From Adiantum capillus-veneris (Eukaryota > Streptophyta > Polypodiopsida > Polypodiales > Pteridaceae), in NCBI GenBank assembly GCA_014529385.2, contig CM043945.1, forward strand, positions 140,408,241 through 140,472,240: DNA of 64,000 nucleotides, given 5' to 3'. A program made the translations under genes and the position numbers. Below the pieces are notes generated by a model that was not told where the DNA came from, made no database searches, and saw only the letters and a list, made by a program, of their open reading frames with translations. Below, piece after piece: positions 22,931-35,508 of the stretch. Position 1 is the first letter of the stretch, and every line of letters starts with the position of its first letter.

Positions 22931-24031
22931 GCAAAAGAGGCTAAGAAGAAAGAGGCTGATTCCACTACAAATACTGGTTCCACTACAAACACAGCTATTT
23001 TTGTCTTCTTTAAAGGGAGATTGTGATGCTGAGGTTGATGCAGAATGGGCTTTTAGTACAAAATGCACTTATGATCCTTCTGTCCATGATGCATGTTTGT
23101 CAGTTGCTGCAGATGCTCATGTGTGGTACTTTGACAGTGGTGCTACAAAGCACATTACCTCTCATTGTGACTTGTTACCTCTCTCGAGGATGTCCCTCAT
23201 GGGAATTCAGTCATGTGTGCTAACAATGCCTCTTATACAGTCAAGGGAGTTGGTGGAAAGATTGTGCTAGCTACCTATAAATGGCAGTTCTTTCACACTT
23301 ACTGATGCACTTTATGTACTTGGGATCAAGAAGAACCTTTTGTTTGTATTTGCACTTGCTAGAGTTGGTCTTGTTGTGAAATTTGTGGATGACATATGTA
23401 CAATTCATGATCTTAGTTTTGGTGATGAGATTTTTGCATCAAGTATTTTATGTCGTGGACTGTATAAGCTCACTTTGTATGACAAGTGTGGGTTGAATTT
23501 TTCACATGATGTTGTGGATTCAAAGGCTATTTCGGATGCAAAACTTTGGCATGCGCATTTTGGGCATTTGAATTTTGTCAGTTTGCTACATTTGCAGAAA
23601 TCTGATATGGTTGCTTCTTTGCCCCCTCTTGAAGCACTTGTCAAACATGTTTGTGAAGGCTGTATTTTGGGTAAGATGCAACGTTCTAAGTTTCCAAAGG
23701 ATGGTTCAATTAGGGCCACATGCAGGTTGCAACTTGTGCATAGTGATGTTTGTGGGCCCTTGCAAACTCCGTCCTTGGGAAATTACCTGTACTTCATGAC
23801 TTTGATTGATGATAACTCTGGGCATTCATGGGTATATCCGCTTAAAGCTAAGTTCAAAGAGTTTATGTGCTTTAAACAATTTTTGGCTATGGCTGAAAAT
23901 GTCTCAAAATGTATTATGGGCACCCTCCATTCAGATCGAGGGTGGGAGTATATGTCTCATGAACTTAATGCATTTCTGCCTCGTCATGGGATAAAACACC
24001 AATATACAGTGCCTTAGATGCCTCAACAAAA
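22931..24031 (+). pseudogene. pol: CopA3 gag C-terminus, protease and integrase N-terminal half
   Basis: Gag resumes with AKEAKKKEADSTTN and slips frame near 23000. The protease is recognisable as WYFDSGATKHITSH (about 23125), with the intact DSGAT site that CopA1 lacks. After another frame change the pre-integrase and integrase are open from 23340: LWHAHFGHLN, CEGCILGK, HSDVCGP, LIDDNSGHSW, LHSDRGWEY. Both catalytic Asp residues are retained. A TAG at about 24015 (Tyr or Gln position) stops the frame just before the second solo LTR. Confidence 0.9.
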
Positions 24032-24757
24032 TGTTAGGAAATAAGACGTAGCTAAATAGATAATTGAGTAGATTACTTAATGGAGAGAGACAAATTTACA
24101 TACACGAGATTATAGAGGAGAGAGAGAGACAGAGAGAGAGAGTACACACGATATACGTGGTTCACCCAATGTGGGCTACGTCCATGGGAAAGCAGCCACT
24201 CAATGGCTTTAGTACTTCAAAACAAGAAGTAGTTTACAAAGGGATTATACCAATGGAGCTCTCGCCTTGCTTCACTCTCACCACCTCACACTCACCTTGT
24301 TGCATCAACTTCACACTATGAAATGTGTGTAGAAATGGCCTCCTTTTATAGGCCAAAAGGGCTGCCCTCTCTTATGAGAGGCAGCCATGTGTAGCCGCCC
24401 TTGTGTGAATAAGTCCAAATCGGACCCTCCAATCCGCCCATGTGTAGACAAATCTGCTTTTGAATTCGGCCACCGGCCACCGGCCATTGACTACTGGCCA
24501 ACCGATCGCTTTCCGGCCGCCGTTCGGCCATAATATTCTGCGACAAAGAAATATTCCGACGAAGCAAAAAAAAAGTATCGGGGGCTTCCGCCCCCGAGGC
24601 CCCTAAAGTTGCCCCTGATTTTTGGCTGTGAAAATTTTGGTTTTCGGCGAGTGATTTTCCTTCACGCACAATGGCTTCTCCTCATAATGGGGGCCTTACA
24701 AATGTGCGCTTTTACCACAGAAAATTACAAGGGGTAAATCAGGCTCCATACTTAACA
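24032..24757 (+). mobile_element. Solo LTR of an unidentified element (726 bp), nested in CopA3 integrase
   Basis: Begins TGTTAGGAAATAAGACG and ends CATACTTAACA, so 5-bp terminal inverted ends TGTTA/TAACA, with a perfect 5-bp target duplication CAAAA at 24027-24031 and 24758-24762. Integrase codons QQNG are interrupted and resume exactly. It contains a purine (GA)n stretch, the block CGTGGTTCACCCAATG of a kind common in plant LTRs, and a TATA-like TTTTATAGG near 24344. It is unrelated to the CopA, CopB, GypL, TatZ or GagY LTRs. Strand assignment follows the TATA-like box and is uncertain. Confidence 0.88.
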
Positions 24758-24762
24758 CAAAA

Positions 24763-26076
24763 TGGTGTTGCTAAAACATGTCACTTACAAAAATGGCACG
24801 ATGTATGGTCAAAAGTCAAGATTTGCTGCATTCAATTTGGCTTGAGGCTATTATGTGTGCCACTTATGTACTTAAAAAATGTCCTATGAAAGCTTTGCAG
24901 TCTACGACTCCATATAAAGCATGGCATGATAGAAAGCCTTCTATTGAGCACATGCGTGTTTTTTGACTGTTTGGCATATGCTTTGGTGTCACAAACACAA
25001 CACAAAAATTTGGATGATAAGGCTGTGAAATGTATTTTTGTGGGTTATAGTGCTAAAAGCAAAGGTTATAGGTTGTATCATCCGCAAACAAAGTAGATCT
25101 TGGTTTGATGGGATGTTGTGTTTGTGGAACATTAATGGGGTTTCAAAAAAGCAGCCTATTATTGATGCAGATGTACATGATTTACTTGCTGAGGAAAGGG
25201 ATGAGAATGAGTAGGTTAGACGTATGCCAAAATGGTTGGTGCATACTTTGCATGACAGTAAATTGGATGCACCTTTGTCTAGTCGTACTCGTTCAGGTTC
25301 TCATCATGCATCTTATGCATCAAATTGTTATGCCTTGCTTGTTTCTAGCTTATGAGATGTACAGGAAGGCCTATCTTTTGATGAAGCACAAACTTTAAAA
25401 AATTGGATAGCTTCAATGCAATCAGAATATGATGCCCTAAAAGGAAATGACACATGGAATTTATGTGATTTGCCTCATGGTAAAAAGGCCATTGGTACAA
25501 AGTGGGTTTACAAGTTGAAATGCAAGCAGGATGGTGAGATTGATCGCTATAAGGCTTGACTTGTTGCAAAGGGTTATGCACAGCAAAAAGGCATAGATTA
25601 TGAAGAGACTTTTGCTCCCACTTGTTGTATGACTACTGTGAATTTTCTATGTGCATTGGTAGCTCATTTTGGTTGGGATGTACACCAATCAGACATTGGT
25701 ACTGCTTTTTTGAATGGTGACATATTTGAGGAAGTTTATGTAATGCAGCCTCATGGTTTCTTCAAGAAAGGACAAGAGGATAAAGTGCCCAAACGTCAGA
25801 AAGCTTTATATGGGTTGACGCGGTCTCCTCGTACATTGACAGTCAGAGTGCATTGGCAGTTGCAAGGAACCCAATTTTTCATGCTCGCATAAAGCACATT
25901 GAAGTGCATTACCACTATGTCAGGGAGAGGCTATCAACAGGAGAGATCAACTTCGCTTATGTGCCAACACAGGACAACCTTGCAAATCTTTTCACAAAGG
26001 CATTGTCTCATGAGAAGTTCGAAGCTTTCCACAAAGCTTTACTCTATGTGCCAACTCTCATTCATCGCATCACTCC
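24763..26076 (+). pseudogene. pol: CopA3 integrase end, RT N-terminus and RNase H end, with an 830-bp class deletion
   Basis: Integrase resumes at QNGVAKTC: the catalytic Glu block is damaged by a small deletion. Then WLEAIMCATYVL and YKAWHDRKPSIEHMRVF, and stops. The RT starts near 25400 (NWIASMQSEYDAL), reads GTKWVYKLKCKQDGEIDRYKA, a stop, VAKGYAQQKGIDYEETFA, HQSDIGTAFLNGDIFEEVYV and ALYGLTRSPR. At about 25833 it jumps to the RNase H end (DSQSALAVARNPIFHAR). The intervening sequence, about 836 bp in CopA2 (14649-15484), which includes the YVDD site, is missing. The tail VRERLSTGEINFAYVPTQD to FTKALSHEKF is intact. Confidence 0.9.
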
Positions 26077-26086
26077 TAGGGGGGTT

Positions 26087-26316
26087 TGTTACCATATACA
26101 TGTGGTAGTGATGTGTGTGAACACACTTAGGACCGCCGGGGCATTTTTTCCCTCACTAGGAGGTTTTTTCCCTCGTGCCTTGTATATACGCCCATCACTC
26201 TAAGGCTATCGATCTTTCCATTTTGCACACTAAGTATTATACTCTCTGTTGTGTTCCTTGAGCTGCCTTCATCTTCTCCAAGCTGTGTGTGTTTTCCTAC
26301 AGCCCTAATTTCAACA
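26087..26316 (+). repeat. CopA3 3' LTR (230 bp) with PPT
   Basis: TGTTACCATATACATG to ATTTCAACA, preceded by the polypurine tract AGGGGGGTT at 26078-26086 that primes plus-strand synthesis, and followed by the target duplication TGGCC. Confidence 0.95.
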
Positions 26317-26453
26317 TGGCCACCATTTACTAGTTAGGTGAAGCTTCATACATTTTTCTTGTTTTATTACTTGGAAGCCAAGGTGAGCGCCCAAGGTGAC
26401 TTACGGCAAATAATTTTTTTTTAAAGGGAGGGTGTCTGCAATCAACTGCAACA

Positions 26454-26455
<2 letters not shown>

Positions 26456-26488
<33 letters not shown>
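26456..26488. repeat. Poly(dC) tract, about 33 bp, followed by poly(A)
   Basis: Uninterrupted C run followed by two A runs. Frames rich in Gly and Phe across it are artefacts. Confidence 0.92.
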
Positions 26489-26498
<10 letters not shown>

Positions 26499-27709
26499 GA
26501 AAAAAAAAAATCTTCTTTTTGTTTTATCAACAAGGTAAATGGAAGCAAAGTTTCCACTGTTGAGGGGCCGAAGGTGAACACCAAGCAAATAAATTTTTAC
26601 AATTTTAGAAAATGACAAAAACTCTATAGAAAATTTGGTAAAGTACAAGGTTTTCCGCTCACAAACCGGGTTTCAAACACATAACCTTCGTGCTTGTATC
26701 TTGAAATCCTTATCACGTGGTGATGTGGGCTCTCAAGGAGGGCATGCGCTTGACTTTTTCTTTCCAAAGGCTTTATTCCAAAACACTATACGCAGCAAAG
26801 CTGTAGGAGAGATGAAAGCATGTTACCGATAAAGCATGGCGCAGGTGCTATTTATTGCTTGTTGTCAAATACAAGAGATTAGACACACAAGCCAAACGAT
26901 CGACAAGGCAATTTGAAGTGGTAATTAAGAAGGTATGCAGTAGCTGTTGATTTTGTTTGACACATTTCTCGTTGGCTGTGGTATGCAATGGGTACGTGTG
27001 ATGCCATGGAAGTTTTTACATACTTTTGCAACTAGATCCATCACGATACAAGCAAGGTTTGTGAAAATTACTTTGAACAATATTTATGACAAAACTACTG
27101 TTAATAAAGAACAAAGAAGGGGTTAAATACTGCAATCAAGTAAATGATCTTGCTCTAAAAAGGGCAAGAGACAAAGGTAATAATTGGTAAGTTATCCAAT
27201 TGCAGTAAAAAAAGTACAAGCAAGGCCTATGGCTTGTAAGGTAAACGTATCGAGGTATTTGGAAAGACCGACCATTTATTGCTATTCAAGAAGCCGACAA
27301 ACATCTTTGTTTCTAGTTGGAGTTTGGGATTTGCTAGGGCATGGCTCCTAGGAGAGTTTTCCAAACTTGATGCATTCATGATCAACCCAATATCAACAAG
27401 ACGGATTTGGTTGGTTCTCAAGGATATTTGGTAGCAGAGATAGGCAAAGTGACATTGGCAAACTCAGGTATGGTTTGTTTGTGCAATTACTGTAGGTATC
27501 TTGATGCTTCCAATATGGTATCCTACTTGACAAGGTTGACAATTAGTGACAATTGGCAGGAAAACCACAATAAGTGGTGCTACAAATTTCTACATCAAAG
27601 GTGGAAATTCAATCAAGTCAAGTTTGGTATTAAAATGAAATTTGATAGTTAAGATTCCTAAGCGATCTATTTCAAGATTCGTCAATCAAAGGATTTTCAA
27701 TAAGAGGTA

Positions 27710-28060
27710 CGATTTGGCCAGGACAATTCTCTAGGAAAGCTTGACAAGGTCGATTTTCTTTGCTTTGACAAGAACACCTATTATCTATGAGCAATCAGGC
27801 TATGTTTTGTCTCATCTTTTTGATGAACTTATGTGGAGCAAGGCTTCACTTTAGGGCATATTGCATATGTGCTTCCAAATATGCTATTAGCCTATGAACT
27901 TGGGAAACTTCGACAAGGCTCATTCTTTATGAAAGCTTGACAAGGTCAATTCTCTTTTGATTTGACAAGAGCATTTGTTAGCTATGAGTACTCATGCTAT
28001 TTTCTGTCTCATCTTTATGATGAGCTTATGCAAGCAAGGCTTCACTTTTTGCACAGTTTT
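27710..28060. repeat. Imperfect direct duplication, unit about 150-195 bp
   Basis: Two consecutive copies share a series of blocks in the same order: GCTTGACAAGGTC, TTTGACAAGA, TGTCTCATCTTT, GATGA.CTTATG and GCAAGGCTTCACTTT. Diverged. Confidence 0.75.
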
Positions 28061-29111
28061 TTGGGTTTTGATCAGATTTCAATTTTTGACCTCACTTACC
28101 AAAATATGGTTTCCTACATTTTTTGCCGTGGATTTTTCAGCCCAATTTGATGGTAATGGTTGTTACTTAACCTACTCCTAAGTGATGAATAAATCTAGGA
28201 GAAAAAATAGACAAAAAATGTGAATTTGAAGGTGAAATAGAAAATGGAGCAATACTTTCAAAGCATTGAGAAAAATGTAGAATGAAATACTTTTCATTTC
28301 TCAGTCACACTCTCTATGCCTATCAAGAGTAGATCTAGCAAGTTCTTGAGTTCTAGCCTCTACCAAGCACTAAACCCCACGTCTAACTGCTTGACTACAA
28401 ATCTGTAAACCAAAAGGGTATCCAAATCTAAAGACAAGAAGGCTACAAATACAAATAGGTCACTCACCACCTAAGGATCCCCACAACAACACCAATGTTA
28501 GTAGGTCGTCGTGACGAACGTCTGCAACATAGCTATGTGGCACTAACATAATGTCACTACTTAAGGAAACAACTCGGATGGGACATGGAGACTCTTTGAG
28601 GGTGTCAACCTCAAGAAGTGAACCTATAGAACTAAGCTATCCTCAACACTAGAAAATCTATCACTCTCCACTCAGGAAAATCAGCCTATGTCCTGTCTCA
28701 CCGCTCTCAGTCATCACACCATTTTGGCACTTGAATGGACTCAAATGCAATGAAACTTTAGGAGGAGGTATAATACGTCTAGACATGGTTGCAATCCGGC
28801 AAGGTATCAAAATCATGATCCATCATGATCAAGGTCCTAAAAATTTCAATAAAACTATTCAAAAAGTTCTCCCTGCAGTATAGTGACACTCTCCTATGAT
28901 CGAAACATAAAAAAACAATCATTTTTGCACTCACAACACTAGATATAGGTCGCAGACAGGTAATCGCTAACCACAACAAATTTGAGAATTCTACACTTAG
29001 CTCAAAGAACAACATACAAAGAACACAATGCACTTTTTGGAATCAAGGTCTGATTACCAAAGCTTGAGAAAAATGGATTACATTATGCTATTGTGTGGCC
29101 ACTCTCAGTCG

Positions 29112-29183
29112 TATGCTCAGAGATCTTCAAAAACGTATACGACTCAGAGATCTTCAAAAACTCGTACGACTCAGAGATCCTCA
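29112..29183. repeat. 27-bp tandem repeat, about 2.7 copies
   Basis: Units containing CTCAGAGATCTTCAAAAAC start near 29116, 29143 and 29170. Confidence 0.85.
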
Positions 29184-29389
29184 GTTGTGTTCAAATTTAA
29201 AAATAAGGACTTCATACCTAGGGCTCATTTGGCCATTGACCAACTTACAATGCTTTTAGCTCAAGACAAAAAGGATTACAACCTAGAATTTCCAATCATG
29301 TGTTTCAATACTCATTCACAACTCCTCCTTTTTTACAAAGTTTTCTAAAAAAAATACTATGATTATAAAAAATCATGGCCCTATGTTGG

Positions 29390-31260
29390 CTAACTAGGAG
29401 GGTGCCTATTGGGTACATATGCTAACAAACATCTTAACCATTGGAGAAAAGATCTCATCAAAATCTCACCTTTCTTTTGCTTGAATCCTTTAGCAACCAA
29501 TCTAGCTTTATACTTAGGCTCGGGATCTTCTACCATGTACTTCTTTTTGTACACCCATTTGCAAGGAAATGCTTGTTTACCCTCTGGTAACTTTGTCAAT
29601 TCCCAAGTCTCATTATATAAAATTGAGTTATACTCATATTGAATAGCCTACTCCTACTTTACACTATCTTCCATTTGAATAGCTTCTTTATAACAATGGG
29701 CTCATGACAATTAGTAACGAACAAATAATTGAATCTTTGGTTCAAAACACTCAGGTGCACGAGATACACACGTAGATCTTCTAAGTGTTTGATTGTTGGA
29801 TTCCACTCTCTCTAGAGCAACATTTGTTTGTATACTAGTGGAAGGTGCATCACTAGAACGTCCACGTTTTTTGCAATTGGTGGTGAGGCAACATCCTCAA
29901 GATTACTTTGCAATATTCAATCTCTTTCACTGGCTATCTATGCATCTTAGAATCGTTGAATCACCTGTGAGCTGCATATAACCTTCCTTAGATTTTGGGT
30001 GCTAGAGATGAAATCTCATCTCTCAGTCCCAATGAAGATGAACTTGTGTGATTTGGGATCTAGCTTTTTCCTAAGCTCTTTTGGCACATGTGAGAATTTC
30101 TCCCACCCAAATACACATAATCTATTGTAATTAGGCTATTTGTCTGTTCACATCTCCTTCCCGTGGAGTCTTATACTTTAGTGGTGTACTAGGTGACTGG
30201 TTTATCAAGTAAATAACTATCATAACAGTTTCTCCCTAAAATTCTTGAGGTAAAGTGGCCATAGACAACATAGAAGTGACATGTCCTTGGATAGCCCTAT
30301 TTATCCTTTTTGCCACACCGTTCTAGGTAGGTGTGTAAGGCATGGTGAACTGTCTTCTAATGCCTCATTTATCACAGAAATCCTTGAACTTAGAGGAGAT
30401 ATACTCGTCTCCATTGTCAATTTGCAAAGCTTAAGGTTTCTACTTGATTGGTTTTATACCATTGCCAATAAATTTTAAAAGACACTAAAGACTTCACTCT
30501 TTTGCTTTAAGAGATAAACCCACACCTTTCTAGTAGAATCATGTTATGAATGTTAGACTTAACAGACATAGGTTTGCATAAGTCGCTATGAACAAGATCT
30601 AGAGGAATTTCTAACTCTTTTTCTAAAGGTGCTGAGGGAAATCTAGCTTGTTTGCAATAAATGCAATGCTGACATAAAGAAAAGTCAGAGTATTCTAACA
30701 CAAGGATATAACTAGAATGATGTAGTATGTTCATTCCTTTTTGACTCATAAGTCCTAGTCGGCTATGCCACAACTTTGTAGACGGCAACTCGCCTACACA
30801 AATAAAATTCTCTTTAATTGAAGAGACATAGAGTGAATACAATGAGCTAGACTTTTGGCCTTTCAGCATGGTGAGATTTAAGCATGTGAAAATGGTAGTG
30901 TAACCCAAATCGTCCAATTGCTACTCTTTGTCAATTTGTGACATTCTACAACATAAACTCGGTGCCATTACACATACAAAGTTTTACGGCCCCAATACTC
31001 CATATATTGAGCTCATAAGAATTATTGAGTCTCATTGTACCATGTGTAGTAGTATATGTGTAGAACTACTCCTTATGAGGAGTCACATGAAAAATAACAC
31101 CTGAGTTTGCTATCCAATTTTGGGCATACCACTCGTCAAGAGATAACAATGCATCAGGACTCAAATCCGAGGTGAAGATCAACACATCTAATGGCTTTGT
31201 CACATCACGAATAGTCTCAACAGTTGGAGACTCAACAAGATTAAGTTCTTCTATCTTCAC
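29390..31260 (-). pseudogene. pol: CopB1 protease, integrase and RT start, heavily degraded
   Basis: Protease site at about 31090 is NSGV (CopB2: DSGA), so the catalytic Asp is lost. The pre-integrase piece 30917-30507 has LGYTTIFT, LWHSRLGLMSQKG and LCQHCIYCKQAR. Integrase blocks follow in changing frames down to about 30280, including HSDLCKP; a linker with FNDSKMHR is near 29970. The RT start is at 29599 (LPEGKQAFPCKWVYKKKY, KARLVAKGFKQKKG), after which similarity ends. Dead copy. Confidence 0.85.
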
Positions 31261-31270
31261 GGTGATTTTA

Positions 31271-32085
31271 GGTGTGTTAGACTTTGCTTTTTATTTTCCC
31301 TTTTCACGTTGTAATGCACAAAAATCCTTCTTTACATATCTCTTTTTATTGCAGTGAAAACATTCAACATTTGTCATGTCTCTTCCATGACTCTTGCTAC
31401 GACTATTTTTGCAATCTTCTTGAGACTGATCGTGACTATGACCATGTTGCCTTTGCTTGTCATGGCTGCCACTGGCCATATACGCATCACCATGCCCACT
31501 CACATCAAGAGACTGATGTCTAATTTCCTTAGTGAGAAATGCACTAGTGACATCACTGAACACTAGCTTCTTGCCAGGTGCTAAGTTACTTATGGTTATA
31601 TTGAATGTGCCATGATGATGGCAGCAAATATAGCAAGAAGATGGCCTTCATCTCATCATCAAAGTTAAGACCTTTGGAAGTAAGCTACAGAAAGACATTG
31701 TTGAACTCATTCACATAAGAGTTAGCACTGCTACCTTCTTTTAGTTCACGCGCATAAGTTTCTTCAAAAGAAAAACCTTGTTTGAGGAAAGTTTACCATC
31801 CCATGCTACACATAAGGCCTCCCATAAATTTTTGGCATTGGTGTTATCAACTATTGTGAAGTAAATGAATTTGCCAAGGTGCAAGCAAATGGTATCCATA
31901 GCATGCTCATTCAAATCTTCCCACTGATCATCAATGTAGGCATTCTCTTTCCTTTCATGCAATGGTGCTATCAAACCCTTATTGATCAACACATCCGGCA
32001 TACGTTGCTTCTAGATCGCAAAGTTTGTTCCATCAAACTACTTAATGTCATACTCATCCTTGTTTGAAGCACTATTATCAGCCAT
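31271..32085 (-). pseudogene. gag: CopB1 gag relic with zinc knuckle
   Basis: The ATG at 32085 begins MADNSASNKDEYDIK followed at once by a stop where CopB2 has an open codon. The open piece 32001-31741 reads MPDVLINKGLIAPLHERKE and NLWEALCVAWDGKLSSNKVF, closely parallel to the CopB2 gag. The C-terminal piece 31563-31291 carries HGDAYMASGSHDK and a degraded knuckle CFHCNKKRYVKKDF, in which the conserved Gly-His are Arg-Tyr and the last Cys is missing. Several frameshifts lie between. Confidence 0.87.
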
Positions 32086-32148
32086 ATTTCAAGAGAAAGT
32101 GACCAAAAAGACTTATGACAAAATTTCTCTGAGAATTTTGACAGAGTT

Positions 32149-32349
32149 TGTTGTGCGTGTACGGAGTGTGTATGCAAGAGAGGGGAAGAAGAGATATGGG
32201 GAAGGGGGAGATGCACAGGCAGCCACTGTGTGGGTTAGTGGAGAAGAAAGAGAAGAAGTCAACCCTTCCTCTTTTTCTCCCTATATTGATTAGGTGAAAT
32301 CAAGTGTACAAGGGTGGTTTCCCACGGCCACCTGGCCTACACCCCAACA
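32149..32349 (-). repeat. CopB2 3' LTR (201 bp)
   Basis: On the minus strand, TGTTGGGGTGTAGGCC to CACGCACAACA. Preceded by the purine tract AAGTGGGAGGT (32350-32360). Confidence 0.95.
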
Positions 32350-32437
32350 ACCTCCCACTTGAAGGTCATGGTGGCCAATAGTGGCATTAGTATAGTTAGT
32401 CTATACATAATTGATGAAGCATTGCCGAGGCTTCATC

Positions 32438-35400
32438 CTACACCCATAAGTTCTATACAATGTGTAAATCGCTCCGAGGCTAGGCTCTTTGTGAGAGCAT
32501 CTGCGGGGTTGTCATCAGTGTGAACCTTGACAAGCTCGATACGCTTGCCAGTATGTGTTTCGACTTTGAGTGAAACACTGGATTCTTTGCCAAAGCAATG
32601 GCACTCTGACTATCACAATGTAGTACTGGAACCTCGTGAATGCCCAAATCTCCCACTAGACGAGCCAACCATATGGCTTCCTTGCTGGCGTCAGACGCAG
32701 CAACATATTTTGCCTCAGTGGTAGATGAGGATGTGCAATCTTGGAGACATGATCTCCAAGAGATAGCTGCTCCAACAAACAGGAACACATAGCCCGATGT
32801 GGATCTTCTACGATCCACGCAACCCGCATAATCTGCATCCGTGTAACCTACAATAGATGCATCACTGTTTCCGAAGCGTAAACACTTGCTAGCTGTACCT
32901 TTCAAATATCTGAGGATTTTCTTCACTGCTTCCCAATGCTTCTTGCCAGGGTTTGCCATGTACCTACTAACCACTCCCACTGCATGTGCAATGTCTGGTC
33001 TTGTGGCTACCATAGCGTACATCAAACTGCCAACTATTGAAGAATATGGTACTTTCACCATTTCCTCTTTCTCAGCCACTGTCTTGGGAGAGTCTTCCTT
33101 GCTAAGTTTGGAGTATGCTTGCATTGGGGTACTCAATGACTTCCCCCCCTGCATACTAAAACGTTGCAAGACTTTGTGAATGTACTTTTCTTGAGATAAT
33201 TCAAGAATTCCATGTTGCCTGTCTCTCTTGATGTGCATACCAAGAAAGTGATTGGCATCTCCCAAATCTTTCATGGAAAACTGAGTGCTTAGCATCTTTT
33301 TCAACTGATTGATTTCATCAATTGATTTGCCTGCAATAAGCATATCATCTACATACAAGATCAAGATGATTAAAGAACCATCGTTCAATCTTTTTGTGTA
33401 TAAGCAGTGATCCTCTTGACTTCTTATGTAACCCTGAACTGCATGAATTTGTCGAATTTTTGATACCATTGCCTTGAACCTTGCTTGAGGCCATAGAGTG
33501 CCTTTTTAAGTCTACAAACCAATTCTGTCCTCGTTGGTTTTTGGGTTTCACATACGAATCCCTCTGGTTGTTTCATGTAGACATCTTCATCTAGATCCCC
33601 GTGAAGAAATGTTGTATTCACATCCATTTGGACAAGTTCCATGTCCTGGATAGCAACCAAGCCAAGCACGGTGCGAAGTGTCATCTTGACTACTGGAGAG
33701 AAAATCTCATCAAAATCCACACCTTTTTGCTGCTTGAAACCCTTGGCAACGAGACGAGCCTTGTATCTAGGCTCGGGATCTTCCGCTGTATACTTCTTCT
33801 TGAATACCCACTTGCAAGGTAAATCATTTTTGCCTTTTGGTAATTCAACCAAATCCCATGTCTCATTAGCCACAATTGAATTGTATTCTGATTGCATAGC
33901 CTACTCCCGCTTAACACTATCCTCCATTTGTATAGCTTCTTTGGAGCAGGTTGTCTCTCCACTGTCAGTGACCAAAATGTGGTGTATACCCGGCTCAAAC
34001 CGCTCGGGCGCATGTGATACTCTCTCAGAGCGTCTCAGTGCCTGACTACTGGACTCTGCTCTCTCCGGAGCAATAGTAGTATCTTGCACTTGAGGAGTAG
34101 GTGCAACACTACTGAACTGAGTTGGTTCGGAGGCTACATCCTCAAAACGAACACGTCTGTACTCAACATCTTTGATGGGCTTCTTGTGCATTTTTGATTC
34201 ATTGAAAATCACATGTGAGCTACGAATGACTTTGTTTGATTCTGGGTGCCAGAGACGATATCCCATCTCTCCGTTTGCACCATAGCCAATAAAGATGCAT
34301 TTGTGTGATCTGGGATCTAACTTCCGACGAAGTTCTTTGGGCACATGTGCATATGCTTCACATCCAAATACACGTAAATGCTCATAGCTTGGCATTTTGC
34401 CAGGTCATAATTCCTCTGGAATTTTGAAATTCAAAGAAGAACTAGGTGACCTGTTGATGATGTGCACTGCTGTCAGAACAGCTTCCCCCCAAAACTCTGG
34501 AGTAAGCTTCGCCTTAGACATCATAGAGACAACTCGCTCTTGAATCGTACGATTCATTCTTTCAGCTATCTCATTTTGTGCAGGTGTGTATGGAGCAGTA
34601 AACTGCCACCGAATGCCTTTTCTATTGCAAAAATCCTTGAACTCTGTGGAGACGTATTCTCCACCATTGTCCGTGCGAAAAGCTTTGAGCTTTGTTCCTG
34701 ATTGGTTCTCAACCATGGCGAGGAATTTTTGGAATGTCGAAAAGACTTCTTCCTTACACTTAAGGAGATACACCCACACCTTTCTGGTAGAATCATCTAT
34801 GAATGTGAGAAAGTAGTTCGCCCCCCCTAGAGTTTTATGTGGCATTGGACCACACAAATCACTGTGCACCAAGTCTAGAGGTTCGCCTAGTTTCTTATTC
34901 AATGGCGAAGATGTCAATCTAGTCTGTTTGCCATACAGACAATGCTCACACAATGGAAAGTCCGTGTAATCTAACACAGGTAAGTAGCCAAAACGCTGAA
35001 GTGTTTTCATTTCCTTTTGGCTAATATGTCCTAGCCGGCTATGCCACAACTCAGGAGACGGCAGCTCGGCAACATAGATAGAGTGTTCGTCGACACTCGA
35101 AACAAACAAAGAGTACAAGGATCCGTTTTTATTGCCTTTCATCATGATAAGGTTGTTCTTGCGGATCATCCAAGAACGATTACCAAAAACTGTAGTGTAG
35201 CCAAGTTCATCCAATTGCCCTATAGAAAGCAAGCTTTTGGTAAGCTTGGGCACATGTCTGACATTCTGCAGCACAAAAGTAGTGCCATTATGCATCTGAA
35301 CTTTCACATCACCAATGCCAATGATGTCAAGCTCATAGGAATCACCAAGCTTGACTATTCCATGCATGGATGCATAAGAGGAAAACCACTCTCTATGCGG

Positions 35401-35508
35401 TGTGACATGAAAACTTGCACCAGAATCAAGGATCCAATTCTGTGCATAACCCTCATCCTGTGCAACTAAAGCATCTGGAGTGAGATCTGAAGTGAAAATG
35501 AGAACATC
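32438..35508 (-). pseudogene. pol: CopB2 pol: protease, integrase, RT, RNase H with four lesions
   Basis: Protease DSGASFHVTPHREW follows the gag stop. Pre-integrase zinc module LWHSRLGHIS / CEHCLYGK. Integrase triad intact: HSDLCGP, RTDNGGEY, QNEIAERMN. A TGA at 34405-34407 replaces the Trp codon of the ELWPGKMPS region. Linker, then TAG at 33901-33903 where Trp or a similar codon is expected before AMQSEYNS. RT: KWVFKKKY, ARLVAKGFKQQKG, QMDVNTTFLHGDLDEDVYM, ALYGLKQGSRQW, a frame slip at about 33430-33470, then YVDDMLIAGKS. RNase H: YTDADYAGC, TTEAKYVAAS, CDSQSAIALAKN, a second slip near 32560, and the end VKVHTDDNPADALTKSLA with a stop at 32438. All active-site residues I can check remain. 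Confidence 0.9.

Larger units (their letters stand above)
17931..26316 (+). mobile_element. CopA3: Ty1/copia element split by two solo LTRs
   Basis: LTRs at 17931-18158 and 26087-26316, 5-bp target duplication TGGCC (17926-17930 and 26317-26321), tRNA-iMet-type primer site and PPT. The internal region is interrupted inside gag by a 3531-bp solo LTR and inside integrase by a 726-bp solo LTR. Removing both and their duplications leaves about 4.1 kb, shorter than an intact element because RT and part of RNase H were lost in a separate deletion near 25833. Confidence 0.95.
26322..29389. other. Region without recognised genes
   Basis: No frame here resembles a known protein. Visible structure is limited to the poly(C)-poly(A) tract at 26456-26510, an imperfect direct duplication (about 27710-27870 against 27905-28060, sharing GAAAGCTTGACAAGGTC and GCAAGGCTTCACTTT) and a 27-bp tandem repeat at 29112-29183. 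Confidence 0.55.
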
